Source: Methylobacterium radiotolerans JCM 2831
GTDB lineage: Bacteria > Pseudomonadota > Alphaproteobacteria > Rhizobiales > Beijerinckiaceae
Direction of reading: 5' to 3'
DNA: 64,000 bases
Assembly: GCF_000019725.1 (NCBI RefSeq)
Contig: NC_010510.1
Location: 152,501-216,500 of the forward strand
A program made the position numbers and the translations under genes. This document shows, piece by piece, positions 8,846 through 17,492 of this stretch. Position 1 is the stretch's first letter. Each line of letters begins with the position of its first letter. The notes beneath the pieces are model-generated. The model did no database searches. It had not been told where the DNA came from and saw only the letters and a program-made list of their open reading frames with translations.

Positions 8846-9231
8846 ACCGGGATCCTCGTCGCCTGGCCGGATCGGAGCGGTGAGATGAGGCGCGCGACGC
8901 GCGAAGCCCTCGGAGGTCTCGGAAAGACATCCGGCCCTCGCCGCTGATACGGGTACCCTGGCGCACGCCCCTCCCCCGCCCGCTTCGAACCGCACGGGCG
9001 TCTGTCGGGGGCGCCGACCGCGACATCGCGGCCGTGATGCTCGATCGATCGTCCCGCGGTCCAGCGCTCACCCTTCGGCAAGGTTCGAGCCCGCCCGGTG
9101 TTGACCGCCGCGAGATTGGCCGCGCGTCCCGGGCCGATTCACAGGTCATCGCGGGTGAGGCTGCGGATCAGGTCGCCCTTAACAAACCCCTCAATCCCCG
9201 CACGAATCTCTGCCGCCGCTGGACTCGGTTT
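8846..9231. other. Gap without a recognisable gene
   Basis: About 390 bases with only short, poorly supported reading frames and no good start sites. Nothing was identified except the direct repeats that begin at 9232. Confidence 0.5.
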
Positions 9232-9272
9232 GCAGAATCGGTCCACATGAACAGTCACGTTGGCAGAATCGG
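9232..9272. repeat. Direct repeat flanking the first start codon of the RHH gene
   Basis: The 10-mer GCAGAATCGG occurs at 9232-9241 and 9263-9272, 31 bases apart, or about three helical turns, just upstream of the ATG at 9283. Spaced direct repeats on one DNA face are typical binding sites for ribbon-helix-helix repressors, so this may be an autoregulatory operator. Confidence 0.5.
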
Positions 9273-9282
9273 GCGGGGACCG

Positions 9283-9507
9283 ATGACCGCAGAGGAACGG
9301 CTGGCAGAGCTGAAGGCGGCGGATATTCGCCGTCAGACACGTCGCAGGGAGGCTCTCAAGCAGAAGGGCATGACCCAGCAGAACGTGTGGCTGAAGCCGT
9401 CGGTCAAGGCTGTCATCGACCAAGCGATCCAGAACGGTCGGTTCAAGAGCCGCACCGAGGCGATCGAGTGGGCGCTCGCGTCTGCCTTCGAGGAGAAATC
9501 GGCATGA
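9283..9507 (+). CDS. Small ribbon-helix-helix DNA-binding protein upstream of repC
   Basis: A 74-residue basic protein. The C-terminal half (NVWLKPSVKAVIDQAIQNG, then FKSRTEAIEWALASAF) has the strand-helix-helix pattern of CopG/MetJ-like RHH dimers. The N-terminal half is a charged helix rich in Arg and Lys. ATG 9283 is preferred because the repeats at 9232 and 9263 then lie wholly upstream; ATG 9247 (86 residues) is possible but lacks a ribosome site. Lying 180 bases before repC in the same direction, it may control copy number or the replication operon, as CopG does in other plasmids. That role is inferred. Confidence 0.7.
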   Translation: MTAEERLAELKAADIRRQTRRREALKQKGMTQQNVWLKPSVKAVIDQAIQNGRFKSRTEAIEWALASAFEEKSA

Positions 9508-9524
9508 CGTAACGGGCAAAGCAG

Positions 9525-9554
9525 AAGGCCCCGAGGCGGGAACCTCGAGGCCTT
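9525..9554. terminator. Hairpin between the RHH gene and repC
   Basis: AAGGCCCCGAGG (9525-9536) pairs with CCTCGAGGCCTT (9543-9554) over a CGGGAA loop, with one mismatch in 12 pairs. It could end the RHH transcript or, read on the other strand, an antisense RNA against the repC leader. The downstream T run is very short on both strands. Confidence 0.5.
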
Positions 9555-9636
9555 TGGACCTGACATACCCTGGGATGGGGCGCGACAGGCGATTCGCACC
9601 CCCTTTATGCCCCCTCCCCCAGGCCGTCGTCAAGAA

Positions 9637-9681
9637 CACCCTTCGGGGTGAACGGTCCCGCTTTGCCTCCTGAGAGGAGGC
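9637..9681 (+). promoter_or_regulatory. repC leader hairpins, the second hiding the ribosome binding site
   Basis: The first hairpin is CACCC (9637-9641), tetraloop TTCG, GGGTG (9646-9650). The second is GCCTCCT (9665-9671), loop GAG, AGGAGGC (9675-9681), a perfect 7-bp stem. Its right arm contains AGGAGG, the only ribosome binding site for repC, eight bases before GTG 9689. Closing this stem should block repC translation, a plausible copy-number control. Confidence 0.65.
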
Positions 9682-9688
9682 GGTTGAG

Positions 9689-10819
9689 GTGGAGACAGTT
9701 CATTCCGGTGGCCGGCCGCTCACGCGCGCCGCGCTCGCCGGCCGGAGACGCGCGCTCGAGGCCGGGCGAACGATCTCGCGCAGGGAGCTCTCGGCCGCCG
9801 GCCGGGACGCCGCCAAGGCCCTGCGCCTGCGCCCTGCCCTGCGCTCCATCCTCTCGGCGCTCTGCGCCGTGTGGGGCGAGCAGGGGTGGGAGCGCCTGGT
9901 GGTGTGGCCGTCGAACGAGCACTTGTGCGGAATGACCGGGCTGTCAGAGCGCGCGCTCCGCTACGGGTTGCGCGACCTCGTGGCCCTGGAGGTCATCACG
10001 CCCCGGGACAGCGCGAACGGCAAGCGCTTCGCCATCCGGGCACCGGGCGGCGCCATCATCGACGCTTACGGCTTCGACCTCACGCCGATCGTTGCCCGAC
10101 AGGGCGAATGGACAGAGGTGCTCGCTGAGGCGACCGCGCGAGAAGTCCGGAGACGTCGGTCGTTCGATCTCCTGACCGTCCGCCGCCGCGCTGTGTCGGA
10201 GGCCCTCACCGCCCTCCGCACGCGCTTTCCGAGAACGGACGTGGCCGATCTGCTCGCAGCGCAGGAATCGCTGGAGCTGAGTACGCCGAGCCGCAGAGCG
10301 TCGAACGCCGAACCGGATCTCGTTCTCGAGGCTTGGGGGGAACTTCAGATCATGACGGAGGAACGGTTCTATCAGGCCGCCTCTGCCGGCATATCCAGCC
10401 GCCACATAGAACAAGACACCGGATCTCCTACCGATCCTTGTGCAAGGGCTCCCGAGAAGGAGCCTGGGCCGATCCACCTGCCCGAACCGGGTCTCGTTGC
10501 GGCTGCCTGCCCGGTGGCTGGTGAATTCGGCGTTAAGCTCAGAACGGAGGCGGACGTCATCGAGGTCGGCCGTCTGATGCGGGGCGGGATCGGGGCGCAT
10601 CCCTCCGCCTGGGGTGAGGCCTGTGAGGCCCTCGGTCCGTTCCGGGCCTCGGTGCTCGTACTGATCGTCGCGCAGCTGCACGACGACGACGTGCGGCGGG
10701 GTGAGATTCGAATCCGGAATCCGGGGGGCTACTTCAGGCAGCTCGTCCGCCTGTGTTCCGAAGGTCGCTACGGACTCGAAGCCGAACTCATGGCGATGCG
10801 GCGGAGGAAGATGACGTGA
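9689..10819 (+). CDS. repC: Plasmid replication initiator RepC
   Basis: A 376-residue initiator of the RepABC family. The N-terminal winged-helix domain contains LRPALRSILSALCAVWGEQG, LCGMTGLSERALRYGLRDLV and RDSANGKRFAIR. The C-terminal domain ends with the RepC signature GEIRIRNPGGYFRQLVRLCSEG. In RepABC plasmids RepC binds an origin within its own gene and is the only replication protein required. It starts at GTG 9689 under the hairpin-controlled site described separately. Here it precedes repA and repB instead of following them, and a gap of over 200 bases with its own hairpin suggests a separate transcript. Confidence 0.93.
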   Translation: METVHSGGRPLTRAALAGRRRALEAGRTISRRELSAAGRDAAKALRLRPALRSILSALCAVWGEQGWERLVVWPSNEHLCGMTGLSERALRYGLRDLVALEVITPRDSANGKRFAIRAPGGAIIDAYGFDLTPIVARQGEWTEVLAEATAREVRRRRSFDLLTVRRRAVSEALTALRTRFPRTDVADLLAAQESLELSTPSRRASNAEPDLVLEAWGELQIMTEERFYQAASAGISSRHIEQDTGSPTDPCARAPEKEPGPIHLPEPGLVAAACPVAGEFGVKLRTEADVIEVGRLMRGGIGAHPSAWGEACEALGPFRASVLVLIVAQLHDDDVRRGEIRIRNPGGYFRQLVRLCSEGRYGLEAELMAMRRRKMT

Positions 10820-10824
10820 GCCGA

Positions 10825-10847
10825 GCGGGCCGGTGGCCGGCTCCCGC
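10825..10847 (+). terminator. Hairpin just after repC
   Basis: GCGGGCCGG (10825-10833), loop TGG, CCGG then CT then CCCGC (10837-10847): 9 pairs with a 2-base bulge, six bases after the repC stop. There is no T tract. It probably separates repC from repAB transcription. Confidence 0.4.
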
Positions 10848-11046
10848 GCGTCGCGGACCGGTATCGGTGTGGGGCGACGTTCCCACCCGCGTCCCCTGCC
10901 CTGCTTTCAGGAGGCGCATTCAGGAATCGTCCGCCGCGCAGGGCCCGGCCGCCCGGGGCTGGACAGGTCCGCGCGAATCGGGCTCATCCTATCGCTTGCG
11001 GTGATCTGGGCATTTCAACCGTTTCACCGTGAACGAGATAGGGCCG

Positions 11047-12273
11047 ATGAACCAGCATTTCTCCGGCGGGCGGCTCGTGCCTGCGCCAAATCAGACCGCC
11101 GGCGACGATGCTCGGCTGCTCGGTGCGAAACTGCGCGAGATCGCGTCCGTCGTGTTCTCGCCGTCCGAGGCCAAGACGCTCCGGCGTTTCACCTCCGGTG
11201 AGGTCGCGCGCATCCTGGGCGTCACCGACAGTCGGATCCGGCAACTCTCCCCCGACCTTCTCGTCTCCGAGCCCGAGGTCGCGCCGGGTGGACGACGGAT
11301 GTACACGCTGGCCGACATCCACGCCCTGCGCGCGCATCTCGATGAGATCGACCGCGTGGGACGCCGCTACCTGCCACACCGCGATGCCGACCGAGGTGAG
11401 CATCTGCAGATCATCGCCTGCGTCAACTTCAAGGGCGGTTCAGGCAAGACAACGACCGCCGCGCACCTCGCCCAGTCGCTCGTGCTGCGCGGCTACCGCG
11501 TGCTCGCGGTCGACCTCGACCCGCAGGCCAGCCTCTCCACGCTGCTCGGCGTCCGACCCGAGATCGAGCGCGAGCCCTACCGCACCATCTATGATGCAAT
11601 CCGCTACGGCGAGGAGCGGTGCGGCCTCGGCGCGGTCATCCGGCCGACCTACTTCACGGGACTGGACCTGGTGCCGGCCGATCTGGAACTTGAGGTTTTT
11701 GAGTTCGAGGCGCCCAACCACATGGCGCGGCGGAAGGCGAACGATCCCGAGCCGCCGTTCTTCGTGCGGGCCGGACTCGCTCTGGAGGAGGTCGCGGACC
11801 GCTACGACGTCGTCGTGATCGATTGTCCGCCGCGCCTCGGCTACCTCACCATCGCGGCTCTGTGCGCGTCGACCTCGCTCCTCATCACGATCCATCCGCA
11901 GATGCTCGACGTCTCGAGCATGCGCCAGTTCCTCACGATGATGGACGAGCTGATGGAGCCGGTGCGTGAGCAGGGGGGCGTGCGCACCCACGACTGGTTC
12001 CGCTACCTCGTCACGCGCTTCGAGCCGCAGGACACCCCGCAGACCGAGGTGGTCGCGATGTTGCGCGGCCTGTTCGGCGAGCGCGTTCTGACCAAAGCCA
12101 TGCTGCAGTCGGCCGCGGTTTCGAACTCGGGCCTGCGCGGCCAGACCGTGTACGAAACACCGCTTCGTCGCGACGAGGTGACGGGTTCGACCTACCGCCG
12201 CGCGCTCGACGCGCTCGACGCGGTCAACAGTGAGATCGAGACCTTGATCGCACGTGCATGGGGCCGGGTATGA
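11047..12273 (+). CDS. repA: Plasmid partition ATPase RepA (ParA type)
   Basis: A 408-residue P-loop partition ATPase. The N-terminal DNA-binding part (FTSGEVARILGVTDSRIRQL) has the MerR-like helix-turn-helix of RepA/type Ia ParA proteins. The ATPase follows with Walker A FKGGSGKTTT (about 129-137), VDLDPQASLSTLLG and Walker B VVVIDCPPRLGY. It segregates the replicon with RepB and usually autorepresses the operon. ATG 11047 was chosen; GTG 11029 (414 residues) is also open but lacks a ribosome site. Its stop overlaps the repB start by four bases. Confidence 0.93.
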   Translation: MNQHFSGGRLVPAPNQTAGDDARLLGAKLREIASVVFSPSEAKTLRRFTSGEVARILGVTDSRIRQLSPDLLVSEPEVAPGGRRMYTLADIHALRAHLDEIDRVGRRYLPHRDADRGEHLQIIACVNFKGGSGKTTTAAHLAQSLVLRGYRVLAVDLDPQASLSTLLGVRPEIEREPYRTIYDAIRYGEERCGLGAVIRPTYFTGLDLVPADLELEVFEFEAPNHMARRKANDPEPPFFVRAGLALEEVADRYDVVVIDCPPRLGYLTIAALCASTSLLITIHPQMLDVSSMRQFLTMMDELMEPVREQGGVRTHDWFRYLVTRFEPQDTPQTEVVAMLRGLFGERVLTKAMLQSAAVSNSGLRGQTVYETPLRRDEVTGSTYRRALDALDAVNSEIETLIARAWGRV

Positions 12274-13280
12274 GCCAGAAGAAGCGCCTGAGCGCGATCA
12301 TGGGTGCGCCGATCCAGACGGATGTGGCTTCGCCCGCGCATCCCGATTCTTCAACGGCTTACCCCCCTGTGACAGGTGTCACACCCCCTCCCCCGGTGGC
12401 GGAGAAGCGGCCCGCGGCGGCGCGCTCGATCGCCGCCATGTGGGCGGCGGCCCGTCCTGTGGCCGCGCAGGACGGGGCCGTGGTGGAACTCGATCCGGGT
12501 CTGTGTGAGCCATCCGCCATCGCCGACCGGGTGCCCGACGCGACGGACGCGACGTTCGAGGCTTTCGTGGATCAGATCCGGGAGGAGGGCCAGCATACGC
12601 CGATCCTCGTTCGCCGGCATCCGACCAAGCCCGACCGCTACGAGATCGCTTACGGGCGGCGACGGACGCGGGCGGCGACGGCGCTGGGCAAGCCCGTGCG
12701 CGCCGTCGTGCAGGACCTGACCGACGCCGAGCTCGTGATCGCACAGGGCTCCGAGAATCTGGCGCGCGAGGATCTCAGCTACATCGAGCGTGCCCATTTC
12801 GCCCGGAACATGGAGCGGGCCGGCATCGCCCGCGACCTGATCCTGAAGGCGATGGCCGTGCATCGGACCGAACTCGACCGCTATCTCGACATCGCGGAGA
12901 GCATCCCTGCCCCGGTTCTGACGATCATCGGTCCGGCCCCGAAGGTCGGTCGTCCGCGCTGGCTGACGCTCGCCGACCGGATCCGAGCGGCGAGCCCGGA
13001 GCGGATCGCCGCCGTCCTCGCCTCGCCGAAGCTGGTCGGCAGACCCTCCGATGAGCGCTTCGCCGTGATCCTGACCGAACTCGCCGCGCCGCAGCCGCAG
13101 AAGGCGAAGCCGAAGGCCGAGACGCTGAAGGATCCCAGAGGCCTGAAATTCGCCCGCGTAGAGCGGAGCACGACCGGTCTGCGCCTGACGCTCGATGAGA
13201 CGATCGCGCCCGGCTTCGGTGATTACCTGGCCGACCGGTTGCCCGAACTCCTCGCAGCCTATCGAGCGAGCCGAGGCTGA
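12270..13280 (+). CDS. repB: Plasmid partition protein RepB (ParB type)
   Basis: A 336-residue centromere-binding protein. The ParB/Srx domain (about 70-160) shows FVDQIREEGQHTPILVRRHP, YGRRRTRAATALGKPVRAVV and ENLAREDLSYIERAHFARNM. A helix-turn-helix region and a C-terminal dimerisation part follow. ATG 12270 sits inside the repA stop (ATGA), the usual coupled arrangement; ATG 12258 would add four residues. I could not find a convincing parS palindrome of the GTTNNNNGCNNNNAAC class in the immediate neighbourhood. Confidence 0.92.
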   Translation: MSQKKRLSAIMGAPIQTDVASPAHPDSSTAYPPVTGVTPPPPVAEKRPAAARSIAAMWAAARPVAAQDGAVVELDPGLCEPSAIADRVPDATDATFEAFVDQIREEGQHTPILVRRHPTKPDRYEIAYGRRRTRAATALGKPVRAVVQDLTDAELVIAQGSENLAREDLSYIERAHFARNMERAGIARDLILKAMAVHRTELDRYLDIAESIPAPVLTIIGPAPKVGRPRWLTLADRIRAASPERIAAVLASPKLVGRPSDERFAVILTELAAPQPQKAKPKAETLKDPRGLKFARVERSTTGLRLTLDETIAPGFGDYLADRLPELLAAYRASRG

Positions 13281-13283
13281 CCA

Positions 13284-13316
13284 CCCCAGGCGCCGCAGAC
13301 CGAGGCGGCGTTGGGG
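13284..13316 (+). terminator. Terminator-like hairpin after repB
   Basis: CCCCA, gg, CGCCGC (13284-13296) pairs with GCGGCG, t, TGGGG (13305-13316). The 11-bp stem has one small internal loop and begins three bases after the repB stop. No T run follows. Confidence 0.5.
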
Positions 13317-14355
13317 AGATCTGGAGATCGGCTGCGCCGGATGCACAGCCGATCTCCCGAAGCTTTGCCGACGACGATGGCGGACGCCGCACCGAGCGTC
13401 TTCTCTCCGAGGGACGGGCGGCCGCATGGCCGGTCAGGATCAGCGCCGTGATGTCTCCGACGGGCGCGATCGTTCCGCGCCTGGTCGCAAAGGGGATCGC
13501 GCCCTCACCGCTCGCCGGAAGGCGGTTCGCCCGGAGGGGAGGGCGCTGCGCCGACGAGCGCGGGACGCGCAGGGGATGCCCGGACACGTCGGCCGTCGCC
13601 GATCTCGAGGGCCGGATCATCGGGCGGCGGCCCCTCCGGTCCGAGGGGAGGAACTCACCGATTGGTTGGCCGGAGTGGCTCCCGATATCGGACAACGGGC
13701 TGCCGCATTGGCCGCTCGGGTGAGGTGCGTCGGCCCGATCCCTGGCGCACTTCCGGAGGAGCCGGCCTTCGCGATGGATAGCTGCGGGAGAGCCTGAGAA
13801 CTGGCGCCGCGCGGTCTCTCGACGCCGGCACGGCGAGGCTTCGGAGGGCAGGGGGCGCCAACGGCCGATGCGCCGGAGCGCGATCTCCGAGGGCGGCCGG
13901 GAGGAGCTGCCGACCCCGTCTTCGGCCTCTTGGGCGACCCCCGACCCGGGGAGGCGACGGTGCTCGCCGCGACGCCGGAAGCTGACCCCGGACGCGGAGG
14001 GGCGGTCGTTCAGGGATTGTTAGCCATGTTCCGCGACCCGCCGTGCCGCTCGGAAGCCGGCCACGATCATCGAGGCGCACACGCCCGGGGTAGGGCACCG
14101 TGACGACATCCGTGGCCGCGCCTTCGGAATCACACCCGTCGAAGGGGCCTGCTGACGGCTGCGCGACGCGCCCGGATTCTCGGGACCTGTCGCGGCACGG
14201 CGCGGGTCGGTGACGCCGGCCGTGTCGTATTCTGGGCCGGCAGGGCAGGGGGACATCCGTCTGGCCACTGCCCACGGCTGGACCCTCCTTCCGGCGGCCG
14301 CTCTCGGTCGGGCCGTCAACTGAGCCACGGCGGCTGATTCCGACGCACGGGTGCG
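13317..14355. other. About 1 kb with no convincing gene
   Basis: There are several overlapping reading frames on both strands, but none has a recognisable fold or a good start. The best is a plus-strand frame at 13448-13723 (91 codons, high GC at third positions, starting MMSPTGAIVPRL), which I do not trust enough to call. A region this size next to rep genes could hold incompatibility determinants, decayed genes or a centromere. I see no iterons or clear palindromic array. Confidence 0.5.
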
Positions 14356-14628
14356 TCAGTCCACGCCGCAGGCGAGGATGGCGCGCCGCCGCCGCTCGGC
14401 ATCCTCCCGGGCCGCCGCCTGCCAGCTTTCCTCGGGCGGCGTGATCTCGACCGTGTCCTGGTCTCGGGCAGGCCGCTCGCCCGGCAGATAGAGGCTGCGC
14501 GGGTCGGCGGGCAGGGCACCTGTCGTCTCGGGATCGTCGCCGCAGTTTCCGCCCGGCCGACCAGTCTGGGCGAGGGCGGGACCAGCGCACACAATCATGA
14601 CCGACGTGAAGGCGATGAGCGTTCTCAT
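14356..14628 (-). CDS. Small secreted hypothetical protein
   Basis: A 90-residue protein with a clear Sec signal peptide: MRTLIAFTSVMIVCAGPALA, then QTG at the predicted cleavage point. The mature part of about 70 residues is acidic and Pro-rich and contains two cysteines (GGNCGDD and ILACGVD), which could form a disulfide. No family recognised. It stands alone between two gene-poor stretches. Confidence 0.55.
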   Translation of the reverse strand: MRTLIAFTSVMIVCAGPALAQTGRPGGNCGDDPETTGALPADPRSLYLPGERPARDQDTVEITPPEESWQAAAREDAERRRRAILACGVD

Positions 14629-15010
14629 GATCGGTGTCTCGGCATCCAGGCGCGCTAGAGTGATCTCGGCCGGAAGCGGGCTGCGACCGCCCCGGGCCGA
14701 CCGGCTTAGCGAAGAGTTCGTTCCAAGGCTTGGCGGCAGCCATGGGCGACGAGCATGCGACCCCTGAGGGCGTTGCGCTTGACGACGCGGCGCCGGACGG
14801 CCGGTGCCGGGGCCACCTGGCGGGGGCGCCCGTCACTGCAGATTTTGACGGTGTCTGCCAGACGAGCACGGCGGAGTGGGCGGCCGGATACGCGGCCACG
14901 CGGGGCTCGCGCAATCGGCGTTCCCGCGTCGGCAGGAAGCCGCCACCGACCCGATAGGGTCCTCCGGTCCCGCCCGATCCCGCGCGTCGTGCCCGGCAGG
15001 GCCGGAAGGG
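14629..15010. other. Gap holding a possible gene remnant
   Basis: No complete gene. The minus-strand segment described at 14706-14858 has coding-like base composition; the rest shows nothing. Confidence 0.5.
14706..14858 (-). pseudogene. Possible 5'-truncated small gene
   Basis: About 50 codons ending at TAA 14706-14708 read ADTVKICSDGRP, then APAVRRRVVKRNALRG and MLVAHGCRQALERTLR. G or C is strongly preferred at third positions, much more than in the same frame upstream, where no ATG, GTG or TTG start is found nearby. It looks like the C-terminal end of a small basic protein that lost its start, or a short gene starting at a rare codon. Family unknown. Confidence 0.3.
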
Positions 15011-16198
15011 CTACGGCGTCACGCCGACTGACCGGAGCCGCTCGGCGAGGCGCGGATACGCGCGCAGCGCGTTCCCGGCATAGATCTTGGCCCGGTCCGC
15101 GTCCGGAATCGCGGCGGCCTCGACGTAGCGCTTGGTGTCGTCGTAGGCGTGGCCGGTCTCGGGATCGATCCCGTTCACCGCGCCGACCATCTCGGAGGCG
15201 AACAGCACGTTCTCGCGCGGGACGACCTTGAGCAGCAGGTCGATGCCGGGCTGGTGGTAGACGCAGGTATCGAAGAAGACGTTGCGCATCAGCTCGGACA
15301 GCGGCGGCCGCTTCGAGTCCTGGGCCAGCCCCCGGTAGCGCCCCCAATGATAGGGCACGGCACCGCCGCCGTGCGGGATGATCAGGCGCAGCGTCGGGAA
15401 GTCCTTGAACAGGTCCGAGGTGACGAACTGCATGAAGGCGGTGGTGTCGCCGTTGATGTAATGCGCGCCGGTCGCGTGGAAGTTGGGATTGGCCGAGGCG
15501 CTGACATGCACCATGCCCGGCACGTCGAGCTCGACCATCTTCTCCCAGAGCGGGTACCAGAAACGGTCGGAGAGCGGCGGGTCGGTCCAGTAACCTCCGG
15601 ACGGGTCCGGGTTGACGTTGCAGCCGACGAAGCCGAGCTCCCGGACGCAGCGCTCCAGCTCGGGTACGCAGGCCTTCGGCGAGACGCCGGGCGATTGCGG
15701 CAGCTGGCAGACGCCGACGAAGTTCCGCGGCATCAGGCTCGTCACCCGGTGGATCATGTCGTTCGACACGATCGACCAGTCGAGGCTGGTGCGGGCCGTG
15801 CCGATATGGTGGCCCATCCCGCCGGCCCGCGGCGAGAACAGCGCCAGGGAGATGCCGCGCTCGGACTGGAGCTTGAGCTGCCGCCCGCTCACGCTGGCGC
15901 GCACCGCGTCGTCGCTGACCCGCAGGTCCGACGGCGCGGGGGACTGGCCCGGGTCGTTGAGCGCGCCGATCTGGCGCTTGCGCCAGTCCAGCAGGGCGGC
16001 CGGCTCGGTGGTGTAATGCCCGTGGCAGTCGATGACCAAACCCGTGTAGCGCGACGGCTCGGCCCGCGCCGCGCCGGCCGTCATCGCCGCCGCTCCCAGC
16101 CCGGCGAGGCGGCCCATGAAGCCGCGGCGGGGCAGGCAGCACGCGCACCGGGCGCCGGCGTCCGGTCCGCCCGTTCCAGGATCCGCCGCGCCGATCAT
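15011..16198 (-). CDS. Tat-exported amidohydrolase, 4-oxalomesaconate hydratase (LigJ) like
   Basis: A 395-residue amidohydrolase. After residue 45 the chain closely follows LigJ-type 4-oxalomesaconate hydratases of the protocatechuate 4,5-cleavage route: DCHGHYTTEPAALLDWRKRQ, FSPRAGGMGHHIG, GCNVNPDPSGGYWT, MVHVSASANPNFHATGAHY, LIIPHGGGAVPYHWGRYRGL and LFASEMVGAVNGIDPETGHA. Unlike cytoplasmic LigJ it has a twin-arginine leader (PRRGFMGRLAGLGAAA) ending AGAARAE, so the folded enzyme is probably exported. ATG 16198 overlaps the stop of the NHL gene by four bases. No other protocatechuate genes are present, so the substrate may differ from 4-oxalomesaconate. Confidence 0.85.
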   Translation of the reverse strand: MIGAADPGTGGPDAGARCACCLPRRGFMGRLAGLGAAAMTAGAARAEPSRYTGLVIDCHGHYTTEPAALLDWRKRQIGALNDPGQSPAPSDLRVSDDAVRASVSGRQLKLQSERGISLALFSPRAGGMGHHIGTARTSLDWSIVSNDMIHRVTSLMPRNFVGVCQLPQSPGVSPKACVPELERCVRELGFVGCNVNPDPSGGYWTDPPLSDRFWYPLWEKMVELDVPGMVHVSASANPNFHATGAHYINGDTTAFMQFVTSDLFKDFPTLRLIIPHGGGAVPYHWGRYRGLAQDSKRPPLSELMRNVFFDTCVYHQPGIDLLLKVVPRENVLFASEMVGAVNGIDPETGHAYDDTKRYVEAAAIPDADRAKIYAGNALRAYPRLAERLRSVGVTP

Positions 16199-17334
16199 CG
16201 CGCGCCGTCCTCCGGCAGGGCGGCGCGCTTGCGCAGCACCATGTCGCCCCGGAACAGGAACTTCTGCGCCCGCTTCCCGGTGTCGACCTCGGTGGTGAAG
16301 ACGTTGCCCTTGGAGTCGATGGCGAGGTTGTGGACCCAGTGGAAGTCGCCGGCCATCCGGCCGTTGCGGCCGAAGCGGCCGAGGACCTCGCCGGTGTCGC
16401 GGCTCAGGGTGCGAACCTCGTTGTTGGCCCCGTCGGCGTTGAGCAGGTAGGTCTGGCGCTCGTCCGGCCACAGGGCGAGTTCCCAGACCGAGCCGTTGGC
16501 CCGGGTGTTCTTCTCGACGAACATCTCCTTCACGAAGGTGCCGTCCTTCCTGAACACCTGGATCCGGTCGTTGGTCCGGTCGCAGACGTAGACGAGGCCG
16601 TCGCGGGCGATCTGCACGCAGTGCACCGGGTTGGCGAATTGCTGGGACGGGGCCGCCGCCGGATCGTAGGGGCCGAGCTTGTCGTCGGTCGGCGGCTTGC
16701 CGTAGGCCCCCCACATCCGCTTGAACGCGCCGGTCTCCGCGTCGAACACGATGACGCGGTGATTGTAGTAGCCGTCGGCCACGTAGAGCTCGTTCGTCTC
16801 CGGATCGACCATCATGCCGGCCGGTTTGCCGAGGCGGCTCGTGTCCCGGCTGTCGGTCTGCGGCCCCTGCTTGCCGATCTGCAGGACGAACTTGCCGTCC
16901 GGCGTGAATTTCAGGATCTGGCCGTCGGTGTCGCCGTTGCCCGCGAGCCAGACGAAGCCCTTGTGGTCGATGTGGATGCCGTGCTCGTTCTGGGGCCATT
17001 GATAGCCCTCGCCCGGGCCGCCCCAGGACTTCACCAGGCGCCCGGCCTGATCGAAGACGAGGACCGGCGGTGCCGGCTTGCAGCATCGGGTGCGGGGCGG
17101 ATCGAGGCTCGCGGCCTTCTCGTCGTCGGTGAGGGTGCGCGGCCGCTGGATGACCCAGACATTGTCCTGCGCGTCGACCGCGACACCCGCCGCCTGGCCC
17201 ATGATCCAGTCGTTCGGCAGGCGCTGCGGCCAGGCCGGATCGACCTCGAAGCGCAGCGGCTCCTCGGCGACGGCGGGACCGGCGAATGTCAGGGCGGCCG
17301 CAGCCGTCAGCTGACGCAGCACGCGTCGCAGCAT
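16195..17334 (-). CDS. Secreted NHL-repeat six-bladed beta-propeller protein
   Basis: A 379-residue protein with a signal peptide (LTAAAALTFAGPAVAEE). The mature part carries repeated NHL-type blades: AAGVAVDAQDNVWVIQRP, HGIHIDHKGFVWLAGNG, PAGMMVDPETNELYVADGYY, HCVQIARDGLVYVCDRTNDR and HNLAIDSKGNVFTTEVD. Such propellers bind ligands or act as lyases and lactonases in the periplasm. It is translationally coupled to the Tat-exported LigJ-like enzyme, so the two probably act on the same compound outside the cytoplasm. Confidence 0.85.
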   Translation of the reverse strand: MLRRVLRQLTAAAALTFAGPAVAEEPLRFEVDPAWPQRLPNDWIMGQAAGVAVDAQDNVWVIQRPRTLTDDEKAASLDPPRTRCCKPAPPVLVFDQAGRLVKSWGGPGEGYQWPQNEHGIHIDHKGFVWLAGNGDTDGQILKFTPDGKFVLQIGKQGPQTDSRDTSRLGKPAGMMVDPETNELYVADGYYNHRVIVFDAETGAFKRMWGAYGKPPTDDKLGPYDPAAAPSQQFANPVHCVQIARDGLVYVCDRTNDRIQVFRKDGTFVKEMFVEKNTRANGSVWELALWPDERQTYLLNADGANNEVRTLSRDTGEVLGRFGRNGRMAGDFHWVHNLAIDSKGNVFTTEVDTGKRAQKFLFRGDMVLRKRAALPEDGAR

Positions 17335-17492
17335 CTCGGTTTCCTCTCCCGGCTTTTATTCAATTCGCAGCACCATCAGAGGCTGAAAGGCGGGCCTCGT
17401 CCAGCATCGAGCAGCATATCCGGGTGACATCGCGCGACGCTTCCGCCGGGATGTTCCCGGTCGCGCGGTCCCGGCCGCCGCCGGGGCGTGCT

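Noticed and set aside
11021..11034. parS-like site GTTTCACCGTGAAC before repA
   Set aside because: It matches GTT...AAC ends but the inner dyad is off-centre, so it does not fit the RepABC parS consensus.
15011..17086. A longer start for the LigJ-like enzyme, giving 691 residues
   Set aside because: The extra part is an out-of-frame reading of the NHL gene; the ATGA overlap and Tat leader support ATG 16198.
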